Positions 1 to 8,783 of a stretch of 33,539 nucleotides of DNA are shown piece by piece. This stretch comes from Spirochaetota bacterium (GTDB lineage: Bacteria; Spirochaetota; Leptospiria; Turneriellales; Turneriellaceae). The position numbers and the translations under genes are program-made. Location of the stretch: positions 1 through 33,539 of the forward strand of contig JAFEGD010000060.1 in assembly GCA_018240245.1 (NCBI GenBank), read 5' to 3'. The stretch's first letter is position 1, and every line of letters starts with the position of its first letter. The notes under the pieces are model-generated. The model made no database searches, was not told where the DNA came from, and saw only the letters and a program-made list of their open reading frames with translations.

Positions 1-182
1 CTCAGGCCAATTTCTTCGAGGGCGAGTTGCAGTTGGGTGAGGTTTTCTTCGCTCAACACGGTGATCAGATCGACATCAAGCGTACCGCGAACAACGCCGT
101 GGAGCGCGACAGCGTAGCCGCCGACGATGGCGAATGGAACCTCATGCGCGCGTAAAATTTCGCAGATTCTACGCAAGAACAT
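1..182 (-). CDS. Nucleotidyltransferase-like protein, N-terminal part (cut by window edge)
   Basis: I translated this fragment from the - strand; the frame is open from an ATG at 182 to the window edge (60 codons). It reads through a short helix into IVGGYAVALHG, then VVRGTLDVDL. This is the GG-Y-A-x2-HG-x2-R-x-T-x-D-x-D-L pattern of the MNT/AbiEii-like nucleotidyltransferase fold, where the Asp pair would bind metal. Proteins of this kind act as toxin-antitoxin components or as small uncharacterised transferases, and the fragment cannot decide which. No clear Shine-Dalgarno sequence precedes the ATG. It is transcribed away from thiC, so the two genes share a roughly 90-bp divergent spacer. 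Confidence 0.6.
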   Translation of the reverse strand, partial: MFLRRICEILRAHEVPFAIVGGYAVALHGVVRGTLDVDLITVLSEENLTQLQLALEEIGL

Positions 183-233
183 TGCTGCAAAAAGTAGCGA
201 TGCGCATGCTGAGTCAAGTATATTGAAGAATGA

Positions 234-1916
<1,683 letters not shown>

Positions 1917-2077
1917 ATGGCATTTGACCCGCGCTCGATGCTGAGTGTTTTGGCATTGATGGTGACAAGTTGTCGTCAAACGCAGCTAAGGAACATTTAG
2001 CGACTTTGTCGATTTCAAAAAACGCATCGGTAAAGCTTATTTCGGCGTACGTCGCACTAATTTGCTAAAATCAGACC

Positions 2078-2181
2078 GCAAATCGCAGACGATTTGCTAT
2101 GCGAAACGCCGCAGACGGGCCGCCTAGTCACAGTTCGCATGCCCAACATAGGTGACAGCGTGTGCGAAATTTTGGCATGCG
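2078..2181 (+). promoter_or_regulatory. Inverted repeats in the leader of nadE
   Basis: The 270-bp gap between thiC and nadE holds no convincing gene. It contains a perfect hairpin, GCAAATCG (2078-2085) and CGATTTGC (2090-2097), with a 4-nt loop. It also has a longer-range pair, CGCATGCC (2136-2143) and GGCATGCG (2174-2181), ending 5 nt before the nadE ATG. If transcribed, the second pair could hide the start region. I recognise no riboswitch class and no terminator T-run, so a regulatory role is only a guess. Confidence 0.3.
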
Positions 2182-2186
2182 TGTCT

Positions 2187-3083
2187 ATGGCTGATTTCGC
2201 GCCGCTACCCGCCTTTGATAACGAACTCGTGACCGATGCGCTCGTGCGCATTGTGCGCGCCGAGGTGATAAAGACCGGGCTTACGAAAGCCGTGCTCGGC
2301 GTTTCGGGCGGTGTCGATTCTGCGCTGTCTTTGGCAATTGCCGTGCGCGCGCTGGGTCGCGAAAATGTGCGCGCGGTAATGCTGCCGTATAAAACGAGTA
2401 ATCCCTCATCGCTTGCCGATGCCGCAGAGCTCTGTGAAAAATTCGGCGTCGCGAGCGAGACGGTCGACATCACCCCGATGGCCGATGCGTATTTTCCGAA
2501 GACACAGGATGTGTCAGGGTCGGCGGCCGACCGGATGTCGTCTGCGCCGCCGACACAAGATATGTCGAGCGGCAGGCGCGGCAACGTCATGGCGCGCCTA
2601 CGCATGATCGTGCTCTACGATCTGTCGGCGCGTGACGGTGCGCTCGTTATCGGCACGAGCAATAAGACCGAAATTCTGCTCGGTTACTCGACGCTGTGGG
2701 GCGACATGGCGTCGGCGGTAAATCCGTTGGGTGATCTTTATAAATACCAGGTCTTTGCGCTATCGCGCCACCTCGGCGTCACCGGCGCGATTCTGAACAA
2801 GGCGCCCAGCGCCGATCTCTGGTCGGGGCAAACCGACGAGGGCGAAATGGGTTTCAGTTACGCTCTGGCGGATTTAATTCTTTACTATTGGCTCGAACGT
2901 AGCTATGGAAATCCAGCGCTGAAAGATTTGGTGCTAAAGGCGGGCGGCGATGGTGCCGTCGTCGACAGAGTCTTGCAGCGCGTCGAAAAAAATGCGTTCA
3001 AGCGCGTCATGCCCGTGATCGCCAAAATCTCCGACGTGACGATCGGCCGCGAATTTCGTACGCCGCGCGATTGGGGTATGTAG
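2187..3083 (+). CDS. nadE: NAD+ synthetase, ammonia-dependent type
   Basis: NadE adenylates and amidates nicotinic acid adenine dinucleotide to NAD+. From ATG 2187 the protein has 298 residues. It shows the PP-loop SGGVDS (40-45), GTSNKTEILLGY (156-167), the NPLGDLYKYQV segment and PSADLWSGQTDEGEMG (207-222). There is no N-terminal nitrilase/glutaminase domain, so ammonia or a separate glutaminase must supply nitrogen. The frame is open upstream to 2094, but residues before 2187 do not resemble the family and carry the leader repeats. The segment YFPKTQDVSG...TQDMSSGRRGN (103-133) has about 15-20 extra residues compared with the usual YF-x(n)-RRGN-x-MAR spacing. The stop codon overlaps the GTG start of the next gene, so the two are probably co-translated. 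Confidence 0.93.
   Translation: MADFAPLPAFDNELVTDALVRIVRAEVIKTGLTKAVLGVSGGVDSALSLAIAVRALGRENVRAVMLPYKTSNPSSLADAAELCEKFGVASETVDITPMADAYFPKTQDVSGSAADRMSSAPPTQDMSSGRRGNVMARLRMIVLYDLSARDGALVIGTSNKTEILLGYSTLWGDMASAVNPLGDLYKYQVFALSRHLGVTGAILNKAPSADLWSGQTDEGEMGFSYALADLILYYWLERSYGNPALKDLVLKAGGDGAVVDRVLQRVEKNAFKRVMPVIAKISDVTIGREFRTPRDWGM
2501..2566 (+). repeat. Palindromic in-frame insert within nadE
   Basis: GACACAGGATGTGTC (2501-2515) recurs as GACACAAGATATGTC (2552-2566), 51 bp or 17 codons later. The first copy is itself palindromic (GACACA/TGTGTC) and the second is nearly so. Between them is GGTCGGC-G-GCCGACC (2518-2532), a 7-bp inverted repeat. The encoded residues (about 105-128) are Ser/Ala/Pro-rich and fall where other NadE proteins have a short loop. 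This resembles a small palindromic element inserted into a reading frame. Confidence 0.6.
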
Positions 3084-4651
3084 TGGCCGAAGACATCAGC
3101 CGCAAAAAATTTTTCGGCATCGTCGGAGCGCTCGCGGTACTTGTCGGCTTTTTCTCGTGGCTGAAATTGCGCCGTGAAAAAGTAAAACCGCATTTTGTTG
3201 GGCCCGCGATCGAACGCGGGCATGCCATGCGCACCGCCTTCACTCCCCCTGTTGCCGCAACGGCGCAAAAAATCGACACGGCAATTATCGGCGGTGGCAT
3301 CAGCGGACTCTCCGCCGGCTGGTATCTCGAAAAACATGGCTTCAAAGATTTTTCTATATTTGAACTCGAAAATCGCGCTGGGGGCAACGCACAGTGGGGC
3401 GAGAACCGCGTTGGCCGCTACCCGTGGGGCGCGCACTATTTGCCGACGCCGGGTAGCGACGCCGTCTATGTGCGCGAGTTGCTCACCGAGATGGGAATTT
3501 TCAAAAATGGCGAATTTAGCGCCGAGGCGCTCGTACACGAAGCCGAAGAACGGCTTTTTATCTACGGCGCTTGGCGGCCGGGGCTCGTGCCGCTGATGGG
3601 GGCGCGCGCCGCCGATCGGCACGAGTTTGAAAATTTTTTTGCGCTCATCAAAAAATTGCGCCATCAGAAAACGCGCGACGGCAAAAAACCGTTTACGATT
3701 CCGCTCGCGCTCTCGTCGCGCGACGCCGATTTACTCGCTTATGATACGATAACCGCAGAAAAGTTTTTGCGCAAACACGGCTTTGTCTCGCGGCGCCTCG
3801 ATTGGTATGTCGACTATGTGCTGCGCGACGAGTACGGTTCGAATCGCACGAACACGAGCGCGTGGGCGCTCTTGCATTATTTTTGCTCACGCAGCGAATC
3901 GCACAATTTAGTCTGGCCCGAAGGCAACGGGTATATTGCCGCGTATCTAAAGAAGAAACTGCAACCTTACTTACACGAGCAAATCGCCGTACGGCAGATT
4001 CAGCGCGAGGGAAATGGCTATAATATCTACCTTACCGACGCCGCGACCGGGACACTTCGGAAAATTCATGCGCAACGCATTGTATTTTCTGCGCCGAAGT
4101 TCATCCTACCCTATGTCTACCCCGAACTCGACGCCAAGAAGCGTGCCGCCGTCGGCGAGTTCGTCTATTCGCCGTGGCTGACGGTCAATTTGCTCGTGAA
4201 CCATTTTGCCGCGTTCGAGCCCGCGTGGGATAATGTCACGTACGGTTCGCTGTCTTTAGGCTATGTCGTCGCCGAACACCAGCGCATCGGCAAACTGCCG
4301 CACGCGCGCACGCTGACGTTTTTTCATGCATTCGACGCCGACGACACGTTGCAATCGAAACGCTCGTTGTTATCGATGAGCGAGCGCGATATTTATGGCA
4401 TGGCTCTACGCGAACTCACGCGGCCGCATTCCGAAATCGAAGAGAATATCGAAGACGTGGGCATCTACCGTTGGGCGCACGCAATGATTCGCCCGCGGCC
4501 GGGTTTTATTAGCGGCGATGCGTGCACGCACTTACGCGAAATCGCTCGCAATTTCTACGGCGCGCATTCCGATCTTTCGGGCATGAGTAATTTTGAAGAG
4601 GCGCAATACCAAGGCGTCAGCGCTGCGCAAAAAATTTTGCAACAAGGTTAA
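3083..4651 (+). CDS. Membrane-anchored FAD/NAD(P)-dependent oxidoreductase (amine-oxidase-like)
   Basis: The frame extends to a TTG at 3071, but the GTG at 3083 is the better start: it overlaps the nadE stop (TAGTG) and has GGGG 6 nt upstream. The product has 522 residues. An N-terminal SRKKFFGIVGALAVLVGFF segment looks like a signal anchor and loosely recalls a Tat signal, with KK instead of RR. It is followed by the dinucleotide-binding motif IIGGGISGLSAGWYLE (residues 68-83), a Glu-containing FELENRAGG second strand, and a C-terminal GISGD...ARNFYGAHSDLSGMSN tail typical of flavin amine oxidase/protoporphyrinogen oxidase-like proteins. The substrate cannot be read from sequence. The gene lies between nadE and a sugar transporter, 4 bp from the latter. 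Confidence 0.75.
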   Translation: MAEDISRKKFFGIVGALAVLVGFFSWLKLRREKVKPHFVGPAIERGHAMRTAFTPPVAATAQKIDTAIIGGGISGLSAGWYLEKHGFKDFSIFELENRAGGNAQWGENRVGRYPWGAHYLPTPGSDAVYVRELLTEMGIFKNGEFSAEALVHEAEERLFIYGAWRPGLVPLMGARAADRHEFENFFALIKKLRHQKTRDGKKPFTIPLALSSRDADLLAYDTITAEKFLRKHGFVSRRLDWYVDYVLRDEYGSNRTNTSAWALLHYFCSRSESHNLVWPEGNGYIAAYLKKKLQPYLHEQIAVRQIQREGNGYNIYLTDAATGTLRKIHAQRIVFSAPKFILPYVYPELDAKKRAAVGEFVYSPWLTVNLLVNHFAAFEPAWDNVTYGSLSLGYVVAEHQRIGKLPHARTLTFFHAFDADDTLQSKRSLLSMSERDIYGMALRELTRPHSEIEENIEDVGIYRWAHAMIRPRPGFISGDACTHLREIARNFYGAHSDLSGMSNFEEAQYQGVSAAQKILQQG

Positions 4652-4655
4652 AAAT

Positions 4656-4919
4656 ATGCATATCGATTATTTGGGTTTCGCTGCGGGGCTTATCACCACG
4701 ATTTCGTTCGTGCCACAACTCGTGCGCATCTACCGCACGAAGTCGGGCGGCGACATTTCGGCGTGGATGATGCTCTTATTCGGCACCGGCATTTCGCTCT
4801 GGCTTGTTTACGGAGTGATTATCAAAAGTCCGCCGATTATCGCGGCGAACGCAATTACGCTAGTGCTAGTGCTCGTAATTTTGGTGTTGAAGTTTTATTA
4901 TGCGCGAAAATTCAATTGA
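4656..4919 (+). CDS. SemiSWEET family sugar transporter
   Basis: This 87-residue integral membrane protein has three predicted helices. The signature PQ-loop is in helix 1: TTISFVPQLVRIYRTKSGGDIS. Helix 2 has GISLWLVYGV and helix 3 IIAANAITLVLVLVILVLKFYY. Length and layout match the SemiSWEET half-transporters that work as dimers and move sugars down their gradient; a well-studied member is from Leptospira biflexa. An upstream in-frame ATG at 4593 lies inside the oxidoreductase gene and would add a highly charged tail, so I chose ATG 4656, which has AAGG about 8 nt upstream. It follows the oxidoreductase stop by 4 bp, so it belongs to the same transcript. Confidence 0.88.
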   Translation: MHIDYLGFAAGLITTISFVPQLVRIYRTKSGGDISAWMMLLFGTGISLWLVYGVIIKSPPIIAANAITLVLVLVILVLKFYYARKFN

Positions 4920-4922
4920 CTG

Positions 4923-5612
4923 CTACTGAAAAAAATAGCCGCGATAGACCGCGACCGAAGCGACGGCAAGCGAGGCGTAAATTTTTACGAGCCACGGTTC
5001 GCGCTTGCGAATGAGCCAATCGACAAGTCCCGTCAGCATCGCCGTCGCGCAGAGCGTAAAGCCGGTGCTCAAATAATCGAAATTATACGAGAACACGGCA
5101 AACGCCGAACCCGCGATGAGCGCAGCGTCGAAAAGATCTGCACGCCGCGCCGCGTGGCTGTAATAGCCAAAATTGCGCAGCGAACCTGAAAAAAGCCGAC
5201 GAAGCGCGGGCAAAATCGAACGAAAAAAATTTACGATGCGCCCACGCAGACGCTGCTCGCCCTGCGTGATGCGCTCCGCCGTGCCTAAGAACTGTGTCAG
5301 AATACCGTAATTGCCGCCGATGAGCGAGAGCAGCGGGGTGTCGGGCAGCGAGCTAAAGTCTTTACGATAAATACTCAGGATATCGGTGAGGTCGGTGAGC
5401 GCCCCCGTGCGCAAATCTTTTTCTCGCAGCACAACGCCGTGCTTGATGATACTCTCGTAGTGCTCGCCGCGCAAGGTCTTCACTTCAAGGCGCACTTGCC
5501 CCTGCGCGCGGTTCGCTTCGACTTTGATTTGGTCGTAGTGAACGGTGACGCTCATGAAAACTTCGGGATAGTCTAACGCGGGGTTTTTGACGGTCTGCCA
5601 CTTGTAGCGCAT
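4923..5612 (-). CDS. Uncharacterised membrane protein with long cytoplasmic N-terminal part
   Basis: I do not recognise a family. The 229-residue product has a mostly hydrophilic first 130 residues (mixed alpha/beta character, with VTVHYDQIKVEAN and VRLEVKTLRGEHYESI). An Arg-rich stretch follows (RLRGRIVNFFRSILPALRRLF), then two or three hydrophobic segments from about residue 158 on, such as LFDAALIAGSAFAVFSYNF and GFTLCATAMLTGLVDWL. It ends 3 bp from the SemiSWEET stop in convergent orientation. It lies 56 bp downstream of the FGE-like lipoprotein gene on the same strand and may be co-transcribed with it. Confidence 0.65.
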   Translation of the reverse strand: MRYKWQTVKNPALDYPEVFMSVTVHYDQIKVEANRAQGQVRLEVKTLRGEHYESIIKHGVVLREKDLRTGALTDLTDILSIYRKDFSSLPDTPLLSLIGGNYGILTQFLGTAERITQGEQRLRGRIVNFFRSILPALRRLFSGSLRNFGYYSHAARRADLFDAALIAGSAFAVFSYNFDYLSTGFTLCATAMLTGLVDWLIRKREPWLVKIYASLAVASVAVYRGYFFQ

Positions 5613-5668
5613 AGTTAACTATCGGATGGAATTTTGGGGTGCATGATTAATTCATAATACAACTCTCT

Positions 5669-6688
5669 TTAAGGTCGTCGCACAGGTCGGAAGCCGACAC
5701 TGTTAAATGGAGCCCACGGGTATGCGGTGTTGCTACGGCTCGCCGTCTGCTGGTTACCAGCACCAAATAAATATCCGCCACCGCTGAGTGGTCGTTGATT
5801 GCTTGCATCGCTCGCTGGTCCCTTACTATCGGGGTCGGTAAAGGGCGGAGTTGTCGCATAGTTACTCGCATACCAATCCCAAACAAATTCGTAAACGTTC
5901 CCGCTCATATCGTAGATTCCTAACGCATTCGCCGCTTTGGTGCCAACGGGTTGAGTAGATTGGGTATTTCCCACGCCCACGGTCAGCGAATTGCCAAACC
6001 AAGCGACAGCACTTGTTGCTGCAAAATTTGTCGTGTCTGCTGTAGCCCCGCTTGCATAAGTGCCCGGCGTGAAAGTGACGCCATCGATATATCGTGCGGC
6101 GTATTCCCATTCCGCTTCGGTGGGCAGACGATAGCCGTTCGCCGACCAATTGACAAAAGGAAAATCGACGCTACCACTACCCACCGAACCGACTAAGCCT
6201 GTAGTCGAGTCGGATGTTTTGAGTACTGTCGTGAATCCTGCATCGGTATAATACATAGGCGTCAGGCCATCTTTCTGCGAAGCCGCATTACACCAAATCA
6301 TCGCGTCGCGCCAACTCATCATGGTCACGGGGTTCTGATTGGTACGAGCACCGTTGTCACCCGCCTGCCCTGCGTTTATGAAAGTGTAGCCGTTCAAAAC
6401 AGCCCAGGACTTTACCGTCACCCAATCGCCGTATTGCACTTCGTATTGCGCCATCGCAAACGAGGTGATCGAAGCCACGGTATGCTCGGGACTCGCGGCC
6501 CCACCAATAACATTCGAGCCCATGAGAAAACCTGTTGTGTTTGCTGGTACGCACGCCATCGCTAGAGTGAGCGTCGGGGGGGCTGTACAGGCAGTAGCAG
6601 CGCTCTTATCAAATTCCCAGAATTTACCCCACGAGGTGCACGAGATTAGGGAAAAGTCTAAAGCTACCCCTAATGAGAAGATGAGCAA
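5669..6688 (-). CDS. Lipoprotein with FGE/SUMF1-like (formylglycine-generating-enzyme) domain
   Basis: After a hydrophobic leader ending in a lipobox-like LISC, the 339-residue product carries an FGE-sulfatase domain: GFLMGSN, the EV-Y-GDWV segment, PVTMMSWRDAMIWCNAAS, GYRLPTEAEWEYAAR, GIYDMSGNVYEFVWDWY and a C-terminal PLSGGGY...SVGFRPVR. Family members include true formylglycine-generating enzymes and many surface lipoproteins that bind rather than catalyse. I do not see the paired C-terminal active-site Cys of real FGE, so a binding or structural surface role is more likely. The start is a problem: the only in-frame start is TTG 6688, with no basic n-region and no ribosome binding site. 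A 7-bp repeat array immediately upstream may decide the frame (see 6700-6727). It is divergent from the 6881 membrane enzyme. Confidence 0.8.
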   Translation of the reverse strand: MLIFSLGVALDFSLISCTSWGKFWEFDKSAATACTAPPTLTLAMACVPANTTGFLMGSNVIGGAASPEHTVASITSFAMAQYEVQYGDWVTVKSWAVLNGYTFINAGQAGDNGARTNQNPVTMMSWRDAMIWCNAASQKDGLTPMYYTDAGFTTVLKTSDSTTGLVGSVGSGSVDFPFVNWSANGYRLPTEAEWEYAARYIDGVTFTPGTYASGATADTTNFAATSAVAWFGNSLTVGVGNTQSTQPVGTKAANALGIYDMSGNVYEFVWDWYASNYATTPPFTDPDSKGPASDASNQRPLSGGGYLFGAGNQQTASRSNTAYPWAPFNSVGFRPVRRP

Positions 6689-6699
6689 TCGCCATCGCG

Positions 6700-6727
6700 G
6701 TGTACGGTGTACGGTGTACGGTGTACG
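6700..6727 (+). repeat. Tandem 7-bp repeat, four units (GTGTACG on the + strand)
   Basis: Four perfect copies of GTGTACG fill 6700-6727. On the - strand the array lies between an ATG at 6732 (itself preceded by an in-frame GTG) and the lipoprotein frame beginning at 6688. With four units the ATG reads out of frame into a TAG after 20 codons. Because the unit is 7 bp, gaining one unit or losing two would join the ATG to the lipoprotein frame. Such arrays are typical hypermutable contingency loci. Confidence 0.85.
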
Positions 6728-6880
6728 AGCATAAACACGAGTAAACCGCGAAAGTAAGTTGTCAATAAAATTGCGGGCTTGAGTATTCCTGTAAAATCTA
6801 CGATGAAATTATTTCTCCGTTGCACTTGCATAATAAACTTTACACAGGCTACAGGCAAAGCATCGCGTAAATTCAACGCT

Positions 6881-8782
6881 ATGATGCGCCGAAATCTTTT
6901 ATCGATGCTCATATCTATTCCCATACCGACGTGGCTGTTTTATTTGCTGCCGCTGTGGTTACAACGTGCGGCGACACTGGTCTCGGTGCCGCAGAGCAAT
7001 ACGCCGTGGCAGGTCGTCGCGTTCGCAGTGGCGGCCGATTTGGCGACGGCGCTATTACTCGACGCCGTGACACGCACTCTCTTGTCGCAACGGCGTCGGT
7101 GGAGTACCGTTATATTGCTCTTCTTTTATTTCTTTTTTATAATCTTTCTACTTGTCGTGTTCGGCTTTGCGCGCCTCTACGAACGCCCGTTCGCGTGGTC
7201 TTTTATGCGCATGGACTCGCTGACGATTTGGAAAGAAAATTTTGTCTCGGGACTATACGAACTCGGCTTACCGCACTTCATTCTTGTTGGCTTACTTGTA
7301 ATAACTATGACAGCGCTTGCGATTCATGTAAAACGCGCGCTGCCCATACCTCGCCGAACTCTGGCGCTCTCTGCGCTGGGCTCGGTGGGCGTACTTTTTC
7401 TTGTCTATTTTCTGACGCCGCAGGGTTCTCTCGCGCTCGTACAAAATCCGCTCACGGCGTCTTTTGTGCGAGCCGCAAAGATTGTACCGCTACAAAACGG
7501 CACAGTTACTGAAAACGATCTCATACCGTCGCTATCTGCTTTCGATGCAGCACCGGCGATACCTGCGGTGGATGTAGAACGCAAGCGCGGCAAAAACATA
7601 ATTCTCTATTTTCTCGAGTCCACGCCATTTTCGGCGATCGATAAAAAAGTCGGCGGCAAAGAACTCACGCCGAATCTCAATCGCCTGAAAGAAAAATCGA
7701 TTTTTTTCGAACGGCACTATGCGAACGTACCCTTGAGTATCAACGCTTTCTATAATGCCTTTTGCGGCGCGTACGCTCTCCCCGACGGCGCATGGATTTC
7801 ATTGGCGTTACCCGATTTTCCCGTCGAGTGCCTTTCGCAAATTTTGGCGAAACAAGGCTATCGTGCGCTCGCGCTCCATGCGGGTTACTTGGGCTATGCG
7901 AAGCAAAAACGCTTTATGCAAAAGCGCGGCTTTATGCACATGCTCGACGCCGAGAAAATCAAGCAGCCGCCGTACGACGCAGGCATGGGGCCGTGGGGCG
8001 CCGCCGACGAGCGCGCCATGATTCGTCCGCTCGTCGATTTTGTGAGCCAAGACAAATCGAAACCGTTTCTTGCGGTACTGTTTGCGTTTGCGCCGCACCA
8101 TCCGTACAACATGCCCGACGATTTTTCCGAATTTACAGTAAATACGGCGGAGCTAAAAAAGGGGCAGCGGCGTTTTTTTAATGCGTTGCATTTTGCCGAT
8201 TTCGCGTTCGGCGAGATTTTGCGCGAACTCAAAGCCGCCGGTGTACTCGAGAATACATTGGTGATTGCGTTCGGCGACCACGGCGAAGCGTTTTACGAAC
8301 ACAAAGGTAACTACAACCACCCATTTTTTATTTATGAAGAAAATGTTCACGTACCGTTATTTATTTATTACGACGGAGTAAAACCACAACACGTCAGCCG
8401 TGTCACCAGTCATGTTGACATCCTACCCACCGTACTTGACTTGCTCACGCTCGCCGATTTGCAGACGTCGCTGCATGCCGGCCGTTCGATGCTGAAAGGG
8501 GGGGCGCAGACGCAGGCGCATCTGCAAGCGTATTGGCAAGACGAGGTTTCGGGAATCGTCGACCGGCGCTATAAATTCATGCGCAAAGGCACGGGCGCAC
8601 TCGAACTCTACGATCTTATCGCCGACGCATCGGAGCAAACGAACCTTGCGGCAAAGCTACCCGAACTCGCGGCTGAGTACAATGCGGCGACCGAAAAGGC
8701 GTTTTTGCAAAAACGCGCGTATTACAAAAAATACGGTAACTACGATCTCGTGCGCTTCAACCCGGCGAGTCAAGACAAGTAA
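6881..8782 (+). CDS. Membrane alkaline-phosphatase-superfamily enzyme (LTA-synthase/sulfatase-like)
   Basis: This is a roughly 633-residue protein with about five N-terminal membrane helices and a periplasmic catalytic domain of the alkaline phosphatase/sulfatase fold. Motifs include KNIILYFLESTPF, LTPNLNRLKEKSIFFERHYAN, the nucleophile region NVPLSINAFYNAFCG, FAPHHPY, IAFGDHGEAF and VPLFIYY, then SHVDILPTVLDLL. The nucleophile region has Ser and no C-x-P-x-R sulfatase motif, so it should not need formylglycine. The layout suggests a phosphoglycerol or phosphoethanolamine transferase acting on envelope polymers or lipid A. ATG 6881/6884 was chosen because the protein then begins MMRRNLLSMLIS, a good first helix; TTG 6779 and ATG 6803 are possible upstream starts. 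Its end almost abuts nagZ (1 bp, convergent). Confidence 0.85.
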   Translation: MMRRNLLSMLISIPIPTWLFYLLPLWLQRAATLVSVPQSNTPWQVVAFAVAADLATALLLDAVTRTLLSQRRRWSTVILLFFYFFFIIFLLVVFGFARLYERPFAWSFMRMDSLTIWKENFVSGLYELGLPHFILVGLLVITMTALAIHVKRALPIPRRTLALSALGSVGVLFLVYFLTPQGSLALVQNPLTASFVRAAKIVPLQNGTVTENDLIPSLSAFDAAPAIPAVDVERKRGKNIILYFLESTPFSAIDKKVGGKELTPNLNRLKEKSIFFERHYANVPLSINAFYNAFCGAYALPDGAWISLALPDFPVECLSQILAKQGYRALALHAGYLGYAKQKRFMQKRGFMHMLDAEKIKQPPYDAGMGPWGAADERAMIRPLVDFVSQDKSKPFLAVLFAFAPHHPYNMPDDFSEFTVNTAELKKGQRRFFNALHFADFAFGEILRELKAAGVLENTLVIAFGDHGEAFYEHKGNYNHPFFIYEENVHVPLFIYYDGVKPQHVSRVTSHVDILPTVLDLLTLADLQTSLHAGRSMLKGGAQTQAHLQAYWQDEVSGIVDRRYKFMRKGTGALELYDLIADASEQTNLAAKLPELAAEYNAATEKAFLQKRAYYKKYGNYDLVRFNPASQDK

Positions 8783-8783
8783 A

